Below are positions 1 to 8,300 of a stretch of DNA of 19,871 nt, in pieces; within the stretch, counting starts at the first letter, position 1, and every line of letters starts with the position of its first letter. Below the pieces are notes generated by a model. That model was not told the origin of the DNA. It made no database searches and saw only the letters and a program-made list of their open reading frames with translations. Source of the stretch: JBJHBY01 sp050485745 (GTDB lineage Bacteria > Pseudomonadota > Gammaproteobacteria > Pseudomonadales > CAMLJR01); the NCBI GenBank assembly GCA_050485745.1, contig JBJHBY010000032.1:1-19871 (forward strand). Reading direction: 5' to 3'. The position numbers and the translations under genes are program-made.

Positions 1-597
1 GACAAATACCGCGTCGTAGCCCTTGTCGAGAATGCTCTTGAGGCTATCGACGTAGGTGTTGAAGCGGGTCACCACGCCCATGTCGAGGATGTAGTTGACC
101 TCCTCGTCGAGCACCGTCTCGGGCAGCCGGAAAGCGGGAATCTGGCTGCGCATGAAGCCACCACCGGCGGGCTGGTCGTCATACAGGTCGATCTCATAGC
201 CCAGGGGCATAAGGTCTCGGCAGACGGTCAGCGAGGCAGGGCCGCCGCCGATACAGGCGATACGCTTGCCGTTCTTGCGCGCGGGGATAGCGGGCATGCG
301 TGCCGCAACGACCTCGGCCTCCTTGTTGTCCGCCGCCACGCGTTTGAGGCGGCAGATGGCAACGGGCTCCTCCTCGATGCGGCCACGCCGGCAGGCCGGC
401 TCACAGGGGCGGTCACAGGTACGGCCCAGGACGCCGGGAAATACATTGGACTCCCAGTTCACCATGTAGGCATCGGTGTATCGCCCTGCGGCAATCAGGC
501 GAATGTACTCGGGAACGGGTGTGTGCGCCGGGCAGGCGTACTGACAATCCACGACTTTGTGAAAGTACTCGGGGTCGGCGATGTTGGTCGGTTTCAA
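1..597 (-). CDS. GltD-like FAD/NAD(P)-binding Fe-S oxidoreductase, N-terminal part (runs off the left edge)
   Basis: Partial gene; 199 codons are visible and the C-terminus lies beyond base 1. The N-terminus carries cysteine clusters typical of the Fe-S domain of glutamate synthase small subunit (GltD) relatives: CQYACPAHTPVPEYI, then GRTCDRPCEPACRRG, then AICRLKR. These are followed by an FAD-binding Rossmann start, IGGGPASLTVCRDLMPLGYE, and the substrate-side stretch AGGGFMRSQIPAFRLP. Family members move electrons between NAD(P)H, FAD and 4Fe-4S clusters in the cytoplasm, usually with a partner subunit. The partner is not in the window, so glutamate synthase itself is not shown. The dinucleotide motif is GGGPAS where GltD usually has GAGPAG, which fits a divergent subfamily. 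Start: no ATG or GTG lies in frame before the upstream stop, and a TTG at 595-597 has a purine-rich GGAAAA six bases upstream, so TTG is the likely start. Two dyads upstream may regulate it. Confidence 0.8.
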   Translation of the reverse strand, partial: MKPTNIADPEYFHKVVDCQYACPAHTPVPEYIRLIAAGRYTDAYMVNWESNVFPGVLGRTCDRPCEPACRRGRIEEEPVAICRLKRVAADNKEAEVVAARMPAIPARKNGKRIACIGGGPASLTVCRDLMPLGYEIDLYDDQPAGGGFMRSQIPAFRLPETVLDEEVNYILDMGVVTRFNTYVDSLKSILDKGYDAVFV

Positions 598-664
598 GAC
601 GACTTTTCCACGTTGGAGGTTGACACTTCGGCCCAGCTGGAACCCCGATCGACAAGCGCCCGGG

Positions 665-682
665 GAGCATTCAGGAATGCTC
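665..682. promoter_or_regulatory. Perfect 8+8 bp dyad upstream of the oxidoreductase gene
   Basis: The sequence GAGCATTC-AG-GAATGCTC is a perfect inverted repeat with a 2-base centre, 68-85 bases before the TTG start of the oxidoreductase. No T-tract follows on either strand, so it is unlikely to be an intrinsic terminator. Its size and position fit a dimeric regulator's operator or a leader hairpin. The cognate regulator is not in the window. Confidence 0.45.
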
Positions 683-711
683 TGGGTAAACAGAACAAGT
701 AAAACATAAAT

Positions 712-730
712 CCGGCAGAAATTCAGCCGG
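712..730. promoter_or_regulatory. 19-bp near-palindrome upstream of the oxidoreductase gene
   Basis: CCGGCAGAAATTCAGCCGG is symmetric around a central A except for one mismatched pair (A opposite A). It is about 48 bp further upstream than the 665-682 dyad, centre to centre, and different in sequence. It may be a second operator. It is also downstream of the SirB1-like gene, but no T-run follows, so a terminator role is not supported. Confidence 0.35.
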
Positions 731-742
731 AATCACTGGCCA

Positions 743-759
743 GCCCCGCCTTCAGGGGC
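743..759 (-). terminator. Weak hairpin after the SirB1-like gene
   Basis: GCCCC and GGGGC arms of 5 bp flank a 7-base loop, about 65 bases past the SirB1-like stop in the direction of transcription. There is no T-tract, so it is at best a poor intrinsic terminator or a 3' end stabiliser. Between 598 and 824 I see no coding region, only this hairpin and the two dyads. Confidence 0.25.
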
Positions 760-824
760 AGGGCGAAGGCGGCGGCGGCGCTTTTCCGGAGGGGGGTACG
801 ATAACCTGTACCAGGGCTTGAGGC

Positions 825-1697
825 TCAATGCAGCCGCGGCTGCCCACCGCCGCCGAAGCGCTGCAGCCGTGCCCGCACCGCCGGCGCGGCGCGATGCCCG
901 GGGTGCAGCAGCAGGAAGTGGCGAAAGCTGGCGCGGGCCGCCGAATAGCACTCCAGGCGCTCCAGCAACAGGGCCTTGTCGAGCATCTCCTGGGGGGCTC
1001 GCGGATCGATCAGCAGCAACCACTCGCAGCACAGCAGGGCATCGTCAAAGGCTTCCCGGGCGAGGTAGATTTGCTTGAGATTGCCTAGCAGGCGCTGCAG
1101 CTGCTCACGCTCCCCCAACACCTCGAAGAAGGCGGGTCGCAACGACACCGGGCTGCCATTGAGGCGGCGCAGCAGCTGCTCGCAGTCAGCCGGCTCCAGC
1201 AACTGGCCGTTGAAGGGGTCGAGCAGCGCGCCAATGGCGGGGTCGCCAACCCGCAACAGCACATGGCCGGGAAACCCGAGCAGGTATACGGACAAGCCCA
1301 GGGGGGCAGCCAGCACGCGGTAGAGCAGGCCGAGACTGACGGGAATGCCAAGGCGCCGGGACAGCACCTGGTCCGGAAAGCTGTTGCGCGGGTCGTAGTA
1401 GTCCCCAACGTTGCCATGAAAGCCCATGACGCCGGACATCCAGTGGCCCAGAGCGGAGGCCACGCTGCCTGCCTGAGCGGGCGACGCTGTCATGGCCAGC
1501 GCCTGCCCCAGCGCCGGATTGTCGGCAAAATGCCGGCGCAGTCCTTCCTGCAGGGCCACCCGCTCCGTCTCCGCCGCAGGAGCCACATCCCGCCCCTGCA
1601 GTGCCGAGGCCAGTAACAGTGCCGCAGGCCAGGGGTCCAGCTCGCCGCCCGCTGCCAGCAATCGGGTGAACTCCCGGGTCGCCACCTGCCGCTCCAT
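825..1697 (-). CDS. SirB1-like transglutaminase-fold / TPR protein
   Basis: 290 aa. The central region matches the SirB1 (YchA-type) transglutaminase-like family: YYDPRNSF (residues 100-107), LGIPVSLGLLYR (116-127), LGFPGHVLLR (140-149) and DPFNG (160-164). A C-terminal helical part of about residues 195-280 looks like two or three TPR repeats (LKQIYLAREAFDDALLCCEW and LDKALLLERLECYSAARASF). In true transglutaminases a catalytic Cys would sit near the segment where this protein has Ser121, as in other SirB1 proteins, so enzymatic activity is doubtful; the family's function is poorly known. The start ATG has a good Shine-Dalgarno (GGAGG, six bases upstream). It is the last gene of the smc-zipA-ligA series, 57 bp after the ligA stop, with a GC-rich hairpin in that gap. 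Confidence 0.85.
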   Translation of the reverse strand: MERQVATREFTRLLAAGGELDPWPAALLLASALQGRDVAPAAETERVALQEGLRRHFADNPALGQALAMTASPAQAGSVASALGHWMSGVMGFHGNVGDYYDPRNSFPDQVLSRRLGIPVSLGLLYRVLAAPLGLSVYLLGFPGHVLLRVGDPAIGALLDPFNGQLLEPADCEQLLRRLNGSPVSLRPAFFEVLGEREQLQRLLGNLKQIYLAREAFDDALLCCEWLLLIDPRAPQEMLDKALLLERLECYSAARASFRHFLLLHPGHRAAPAVRARLQRFGGGGQPRLH

Positions 1698-1714
1698 CCC
1701 ATTCCTCCGCGCCC

Positions 1715-1738
1715 AGGCCGGCAGGGCTCTGCCGGTCT
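1715..1738 (-). other. GC-rich hairpin between ligA and the SirB1-like gene
   Basis: CCGGCAG (1718-1724) and CTGCCGG (1729-1735) pair perfectly around a GGCT loop. The stem extends through a G-T wobble to about ten pairs (1715-1724 with 1729-1738). It lies 17 bases past the ligA stop and just before the Shine-Dalgarno of the next gene. There is no T-tract. It could cause partial termination, block 3' exonucleases or affect translation of the downstream gene. Confidence 0.5.
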
Positions 1739-1754
1739 GGCAGTCAATATCCAG

Positions 1755-4097
1755 TCAGGCACCGTGCTCCGCAAACAGTGCCAGCAGACCCGCCTCATCG
1801 AGAATACGCACCCCAAGCTGCTCCGCCCGGGCCAGCTTGCTGCCCGCCTTCTCCCCCGCCACCACGCAATCGGTGTTGGTCGAGACGCTGCCGGCAACCT
1901 TGGCCCCCAGCGCTTCAAGTTTCGCCTGGACCTCGGATCGGGTCATACCCTCTAGGCTGCCGGTCAGCACCCAGGTCTGCCCGCTCAGCGGCAGGGATTC
2001 AACCCGGGCCGCGGGGCTCTCCCAGTGCATGCCGAATTCACGCAACTGGGCCTCGATCGCCCGTGCCCGGTCGCAGTTGCCCGCATCCGCAAAGAACGCC
2101 GCGACACCTTCCGCCCCGCGGCGATTGATGCCCGGAATGACCATCAAGGCCGCGGCATCCGCCGCGATGATGGCGTCGAGGGAATGCAGAGTTTCCGCGA
2201 CGCGGCGCGCGCCGGTACCGCCAAGCCCGGGAATATCCAGGCGCTGCAGCAGGTCCGCCAGCCCGACGCAGGCGGCAAACTCCGGTGCTATTGCACCCTC
2301 CTGCCGTAGTCGCACATGGGAAAGAAGCCTGTCGAGTTCCCCCTGGTTGTGCTCATCCCGGAAGAAGTTGTGGATCTCCGCCGCCACTTCGCGGCCAATA
2401 TCCGGCAGCTGCACCAGCACCTCGGGCAAAGCCTTGCGGATGAATTCCAGCCTGCCCAGACCACGCGTCAGGATCTTGGCGGTTTCCTCGCCAACATCAG
2501 GGATGCCAAGGGCAAAGATGAAACGCGCCAGCTCCACCTCCCGGCTGGCGGCAATGGCCTCGACCAGTTTGTTCGCCGAGATCTCGCCAAACCCCTCCAG
2601 TTCAGCCAGTTGCCCGGCCTCCAGCGTATAGAGATCGGCCGGCGCCCGGATCAGTCCGCGCTCGATGAACAGCTCCACACTCTTCTCGCCGAGGCCATCG
2701 ATATCCATGGCCCGGCGCGAAACGAAGTGCACGATCGCCGCGGCCAGCTGGGCACGGCAGCTGAGGCGTCCCACGCAGCGGTAGACGGCGCCCTCGCGAT
2801 AGCGCAGCTCACCCTTGCCATGCTGCACGACGCGGCTGCGCTCCACCGCGGAATCGCACACCGGGCAGGTGGAGGGGATCACCACGCGTGGCGCGCCTTT
2901 CGGCCTGCGCTCGGCGATCACGCCCATCACCTGCGGAATCACATCCCCCGCGCGGCGCACGATCACCGTGTCGCCAACGCGTACATCCAGACGCTCGATT
3001 TCATCCATATTGTGCAGGGTGGCATTGGATACGGTCACCCCGCCGACGAAGACTGGCTTCAGGCGCGCCACAGGGGTAATGGCGCCGGTGCGTCCGACCT
3101 GGAACTCCACGTTCAGCAGAGTGGTCATCTCCTCCTGGGCGGGAAACTTGAAGGCCACCGCCCAGCGCGGCGCATTGGCGACAAAGCCCAGCTGCCGCTG
3201 CGCCTCGAAGCGGTCCAGCTTGACGACAAGGCCGTCGATCTCAAAAGGCAGGCGATCCCTGTGTTCCGCGAGGTCGCGGTAGTAATCAAGGCAGCCCTCG
3301 ACATCGCTGACCAGGCGCCGCTCGGGATTGACCGGCAAGCCCCAACCGGCCAGAGCCTCCAGCACGGCGGCATGGCTTTCGGGAAATGTTCCCTCTGCCA
3401 CTGCGCCAAGCCCATAGCAATAAAGCTCCAGCGGACGACTCGCCGTCACCTTCGGATCGAGCTGGCGCAGGCTGCCGGCCGCGGCGTTGCGCGGATTGAC
3501 GAAGGTCTTTTCATCGTTGGCCCGGGCGCGGGCATTGAGCGCCTCGAACCCGGCCCGGGGCATCACGATCTCGCCGCGTACCTCGAGCAGTGCGGGCCAG
3601 CCCGAACCCCGCAGGCTCAGGGGGACATTGCGTACCGTGCGCACATTCGCGGTGATGTCCTCGCCGGTCTCGCCATCGCCCCGGGTGGCCGCCTGCTCGA
3701 AGACACCATCCCGGTAGCGCAGGCTGACGGCAATGCCGTCGAACTTGGGTTCACAGGCATAGTCCAGCGCCACATCCGCGGGAATACCGAGACGCTCGCG
3801 GATGCGGCGGTCGAAGTCTCGCAGCTCGTCGTCACTGAAGGCATTGCGCAGGGACAGCATGGGCAGGCTGTGGCGCACACTGGAGAAGGCCGCCAGGGGT
3901 TCGCCACCGACGCGCTGTGTGGGCGAGTCGGCACTGGCCAGTTCCGGGTGGCGCGACTCCAGCTCGCGCAATTCAGCCATCAGACGGTCGTACTCGGCAT
4001 CCGGTATGGTGGGCGCATCAAGCACGTGGTAGGCGCGATTGTGGGCCTCGATCTGCTCGCGCAGGGACGCCACGCGGGACCGGGGGTCGGCAGCCAT
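1755..4097 (-). CDS. ligA: NAD-dependent DNA ligase LigA (long form)
   Basis: 780 aa; typical LigA is about 670, while Pseudomonas LigA is close to this length. It seals nicks in duplex DNA using NAD+ during replication and repair. Visible parts: domain Ia NAD-binding residues (Tyr23 and YD at 36-37), adenylation motif KFDG with nucleophile Lys118, DGLVVKLD (288-295), and motif V around AFKFPAQEE (315-323). The OB fold follows, then a Cys4 zinc finger (Cys411, 414, 441, 447), helix-hairpin-helix repeats from about 460 to 585, and a C-terminal BRCT domain (about 701-780). The extra length has two sources: a longer loop within the zinc finger, and roughly 95 residues (about 600-695) between the usual HhH domain and BRCT that contain IPGLGGTGARRVAE and IPGINRRGAEGVAAFF, like another HhH pair. 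ATG start, 13 bp after the zipA stop. Confidence 0.97.
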   Translation of the reverse strand: MAADPRSRVASLREQIEAHNRAYHVLDAPTIPDAEYDRLMAELRELESRHPELASADSPTQRVGGEPLAAFSSVRHSLPMLSLRNAFSDDELRDFDRRIRERLGIPADVALDYACEPKFDGIAVSLRYRDGVFEQAATRGDGETGEDITANVRTVRNVPLSLRGSGWPALLEVRGEIVMPRAGFEALNARARANDEKTFVNPRNAAAGSLRQLDPKVTASRPLELYCYGLGAVAEGTFPESHAAVLEALAGWGLPVNPERRLVSDVEGCLDYYRDLAEHRDRLPFEIDGLVVKLDRFEAQRQLGFVANAPRWAVAFKFPAQEEMTTLLNVEFQVGRTGAITPVARLKPVFVGGVTVSNATLHNMDEIERLDVRVGDTVIVRRAGDVIPQVMGVIAERRPKGAPRVVIPSTCPVCDSAVERSRVVQHGKGELRYREGAVYRCVGRLSCRAQLAAAIVHFVSRRAMDIDGLGEKSVELFIERGLIRAPADLYTLEAGQLAELEGFGEISANKLVEAIAASREVELARFIFALGIPDVGEETAKILTRGLGRLEFIRKALPEVLVQLPDIGREVAAEIHNFFRDEHNQGELDRLLSHVRLRQEGAIAPEFAACVGLADLLQRLDIPGLGGTGARRVAETLHSLDAIIAADAAALMVIPGINRRGAEGVAAFFADAGNCDRARAIEAQLREFGMHWESPAARVESLPLSGQTWVLTGSLEGMTRSEVQAKLEALGAKVAGSVSTNTDCVVAGEKAGSKLARAEQLGVRILDEAGLLALFAEHGA

Positions 4098-4110
4098 GCG
4101 GGGGACTCCG

Positions 4111-5184
4111 TCAGCTGTGCTGGGTCAACTGGCGCCGCTCGAACTCGCGGATGCGCTCGCGGCAATGCTCCAGGGTCTGCACGGTCATCGCGCTGTGGGC
4201 CTCGTCGCGCAGCTCACCCTCGAGATTCTTCACCAGGCACTGTGCCGTCTCTACCATGTAATCGAAGGCGCGCAACGGATCTTCCGGCCCCGGCAGCGTC
4301 ATGAAGAAGCAGACTCCGGGAGTGCTGAAGCCGGCAATGCCGTCGAGATCGAAGGTGCCGGGCTCCACCAGGTTGGCCACGCTGAACTGTATCGCCCCGC
4401 GCCCACCGGCTTGCTCATGCCGATGAAAGATATTCATACGGCCATGGCGCAGGTCGCAGCTGAGCAGGATCTGCAGCAGATCCGGGCCAGCGAAGGGCCG
4501 GCTGCGCTCGCGCGCGAGTGCGTTGATGATGATGACCTCGTCCACAGGCTGTGCACTGCCCGGAGCCTCGCGCTCCTGGCGTGGTGGCGGTGCGGGCTCG
4601 AACAACGGATCCCGCCAGGTATCGGCTTCAGCCTGCCGCGGGTCCGGTGACTCGGCGTCATCGATATCATCGGCATCGGGGTCCGGGCCCGCGACGAGGG
4701 TATTGGCGCGCTCATCGTGGGCCGCGTCGTCATCCCGTGACGGAACGATCGAGCCCAGCTCCGGGTCATAGGGTTCACGCCAGTCGTCATCCAGCTCTGC
4801 CGCATCCTCGCCGGCATCGTACCCATCATCCTCTGCGCGGCCGTCCGCGGTGGCGGTGGCGTTATCGGCCTCATCTCGCCCGCCCCCGGCATCCGGCGCG
4901 GTTTCGAGAAGGACCGGTACCCGACGCCGCGTAGCCGACACCGGTGTCTCGCCCCGGGCCGGAGGCTTCACTGCGCGGCCGCTGACCACCCGCGCACCGC
5001 CGTTCGGCAGCTCTGGATTCGGGCCGCCGCCGTCATCGTCCTCAACGCCACTGCGAGCCGAGGACAGGGAAATCCGCAGGTTGTTGCGGCGCTCGTTGCG
5101 CATGCGCCGGTAGCCGTCCAGCACCACGGCCAGAACCAGCAGCACGCCGATGATGACCATCCAGTCGCGAACAGAGAACTCCAT
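4111..5184 (-). CDS. zipA: Cell division protein ZipA
   Basis: 357 aa. ZipA anchors FtsZ protofilaments to the inner membrane and is an early divisome protein. A short N-terminus leads into one transmembrane helix (about residues 8-24, DWMVIIGVLLVLAVVLDGY), followed by basic residues (YRRMRNERR) on the cytoplasmic side. A long flexible linker follows, and the FtsZ-binding domain spans about 214-345 (EVIIINALA, FHRHE, QFSVANLVEPGTFD, TPGVCFFMTLPGPEDP, FDYMVETAQCLVKNLEG). The linker here (about 45-210) is rich in Asp/Glu, where the E. coli linker is Pro/Gln rich. Its place between smc and ligA matches the known order in Pseudomonas-type genomes. Starts at ATG; the Shine-Dalgarno is weak. The 142 bp to smc holds no convincing promoter or terminator. 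Confidence 0.96.
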   Translation of the reverse strand: MEFSVRDWMVIIGVLLVLAVVLDGYRRMRNERRNNLRISLSSARSGVEDDDGGGPNPELPNGGARVVSGRAVKPPARGETPVSATRRRVPVLLETAPDAGGGRDEADNATATADGRAEDDGYDAGEDAAELDDDWREPYDPELGSIVPSRDDDAAHDERANTLVAGPDPDADDIDDAESPDPRQAEADTWRDPLFEPAPPPRQEREAPGSAQPVDEVIIINALARERSRPFAGPDLLQILLSCDLRHGRMNIFHRHEQAGGRGAIQFSVANLVEPGTFDLDGIAGFSTPGVCFFMTLPGPEDPLRAFDYMVETAQCLVKNLEGELRDEAHSAMTVQTLEHCRERIREFERRQLTQHS

Positions 5185-5326
5185 GATCCGAAAGCTGCCC
5201 CCGCCGATTGCTCCACCGCTCCATCAGACTTGAGAGACACGGTGCGCGCAAGATTGTTTCATGGCCCCCCGGAAATATCCAGAGCCCCTGCTGCCGGAAA
5301 CGCCACTGGCGGCGCCCCGCGCACGG

Positions 5327-8300
5327 CTACAGCGCCGCCATTTCCGCCGCTTCCTCGACATCAACAGACACCAGGCGCGACACCCCGGGCTCGTGCATGG
5401 TGACGCCCATCAATTGGTCGGCCATTTCCATCGCGATCTTGTTGTGGGTGATGTAGATGAACTGCACCTGCGAGGACATCTCCTTGACCATGCGCGCATA
5501 GCGGCCCACATTGGCATCATCCAGCGGCGCGTCGACTTCATCGAGCATACAGAAGGGCGCCGGATTGAGGCGGAAAATGGAGAACACCAGGGCAATTGCC
5601 GTCAGCGCCTTCTCGCCGCCGGAGAGCAGGTGGATGGTGCTGTTGCGCTTGCCCGGAGGGCGCGCCATGATCGCGATACCAGTATCCAGCAGGTCGTCGC
5701 CGGTCATCTCCAGATAGGCATGCCCACCGCCAAAGACCCGCGGGAACAGTTCGCCCAGTCCCTGATTAACCTGGTCGAAGGTCTCCTTGAAACGGTTGCG
5801 GGTTTCCTTGTCAATGCGACGGATGGCATTTTCCAGGGTGGTCAACGCCTCGACCAGATCGTCATTCTGCGCGTCCAGATAGTGCTTGCGCTCGGACTGC
5901 ATCTTGTATTCATCAATGGCCGCGAGGTTGATCGGCCCCAGCCGCGCGATGCGCCGGCCCACTTGCTCCAGCTGTTCCTGCCACTCGGCTTCGGTGGCGG
6001 CTTCCGGCAGGGTGCCCAGTACCGTGTCGAGGTCAAACTGGCTTTCCTGCAGTTGTTCCTGCAGGGTGCGGCGACGCACGATCAGCCCCTGGGTTTCCAC
6101 CCGCAGACCCTCGAGGCGCAGACGCAACTCCTGCAGACGTTGTTCAATGCCGTGCCGCGACTGTTCGCTGCGACGCAATTCATGTTCCACCGCATCCAGT
6201 TCGCGACGCGCAGCGCCCAGCTCTTCCTCCACCGCGAGGCGCTGTTCCAGGAGAGCCTCGAGCTCCATGCGCAACGCCTCGACCGGTGATTCTCCCTCGG
6301 CCAGGGTGCCACTGAGGCCGTCGCGGCGCTGTTCCAGCTGCGCCACCTGAGCCTCGGCGCGGGACATGTTCTGCTGCATCGAGTCCAGCTGCGTACGCAG
6401 GGACTGTTCGCGCATCGCCAACTGATGCACCGCATCCCGGTCGTGGCGCGAACGCTGTCGCGCCTGATCCAGAGCCGAGCGGCTGCTGTCACGCTCGGCG
6501 AGCAGGGCTTCGCGCGCCTGCACGTCCGCCTCCATGCGCTCGATCGCCTCAGCCAACAACAGTCGCGCCTCACCCAGATGCTCCTGCTCGGCGCCAGACT
6601 GCTCGCGACTGTCGTCGATCTCGCGATTCAATGCCGCGCGCCTTGCTGTGATCTGCTCGACGCGGACCTGACGCGCACTCAGCTCGGCCCTGAGTTCACC
6701 ATTGCGTCGCCCCAGCTCCTCGGCTTCGCGACGCAGGGTCTCGCGCTGCCGTTCCAGCTGCTGCCGCTGCTCACGACCCTCTTCGACACGCTGCTGCAGC
6801 GCCTCCAGGCGCTGCGCGGCCATGGCGATGTCCTGCTCCAGCTGTTCCAGCTCCTGTTGCCGCAACAGCACCCCGCGACTTGCGTCCTGATCCCGGGTAA
6901 CCCGTAACCAGTCTCGCCCCAGCCAGATCCCGTCGCGGGTCACCACTGACTCGCCGGCTGCGAGCTGCGGGCGCAGCGCCAGTGCCGCCGCAAGATCTTC
7001 CGCCGCGTGAATACCCTGCAGCAGATCACCAGCGGCCGCGGGATCGAGCAGCTGTGCGGCAAGGCTGCCCGCGGCGGCTTCGGTCTGTGCCGCGGCATTG
7101 CCGGCAACCAGGGTCAGGCTGCCCCCGTCCAGCCCGGGCAGAGCCCGGGCATAGTCGTCGATGGCATCGACACACAGTGCCTGCAGCGACCCGCCGAGCA
7201 CGGTTTCCACGGCAGTTTCCCAGCCCGGGCGCACCGCCAACCGGCTACCCAGACGTGCGGCACCGGCGATACCCTGGTGCTCCAGCCAGCCCGCCGCCGC
7301 GTTGTCATCACGGCCCAGGGCCGCCTGCTGCAGGGCTTCCAGTGACGCGCGCCGCCCCTGCATGCGTTGCAGTTCGCCGCGCACATCGTCGAGTTCGGCG
7401 GTATCGAGGCGCAGGCGCTCGCCCCGCTCCTCCAGGGCCTGCAAGACACCCTCCACCTGCTGCTGCCGACCCTCGCGTTCCAGCTCCAGCTCCGCCAGCT
7501 GCTCGGACAGGCCTTCGATTTCCTCCTCGACGGCACCCGCCACCAGGGCGCTCTTTTCCTGCTCCAGCCTGGCGACGCGCTCGCCAATGCGACGCAACAC
7601 CTGTTCCAGGTGCTGAATGCGTGACTGCTGCACTTCTGCCTGCTGGCGTGGCTCCGCCGCATTCTGGTTGAATTCGTCCCAGCGCCCCTGCCACCCCTGC
7701 ATCGCCTCCTCTGCCAGCGCCAGAGCCTCTGCAGACTCCTCCTGGCGGGCACGGGCCAGCTCCAGCTCCGGCGCCACCTCGTCCAGCTCAGCACGCCACA
7801 GCGCCAGCTTTTCGCTGTCCTCCTGGCGGTGGGTGAGTGCCTGCCGCAGGCTTTCCTCAGTCTGTGCCAGATCCTCGCGCAACTGGCGGCTGCGCTCCTG
7901 CTGATGCTGGATACTCTGCTCCGCGCGGCCGATATCCGCACCCAGCGCGTAGAACCGCCCCTGGACCTCGTTGAAGCGGTCGCTGAGCTGGATGTGACTG
8001 TCGCGATAGCGCTCGATCGCAGCGTCGACGTTGCGCTGCTCGGCCACGACCGACTCCAGCTGCACCTCAAGCTCGGCGATGGTGCGCTCCCGCTCGCTTG
8101 CCTGGCCATCCAGGCCGCGCCACTGCAGGGCCTGCAACTGAGCCCGGAGCTGGCGCTCCTCCTGCTTCAGCTCGGTGTAGCGCTCGGCTGCCTGCGCCTG
8201 CCGGCTGAGATGCTGCAGCTGCCGCTCCAGTTCGTCCCGCAAGTCGGTAAGACGCTCCAGGTTTTCCTGGGTGCGGCGCATGCGGTTTTCGGTCTCGCGA

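Noticed and set aside
2316..4304. 662-aa open frame on the plus strand opposite ligA
   Set aside because: It is the antisense of a fully conserved ligA in GC-rich DNA; the translation shows no domain and has His/Gln/Arg-rich antisense composition.
5261..6289. 342-aa open frame on the plus strand opposite the smc 3' end
   Set aside because: Shadow of the coding strand, which carries the intact SMC C-terminal head motifs.
6982..7671. Pro/Arg-rich frame inside smc on the plus strand
   Set aside because: It covers the SMC hinge region and coiled-coil start in antisense, with only low-complexity translation.
6000..8300. Repeated CTGCTC/CAGCTC-rich runs that look like a degenerate repeat array
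   Set aside because: They are codon-level repetition of Glu, Gln, Leu and Arg in the SMC coiled coils, not a DNA repeat family.
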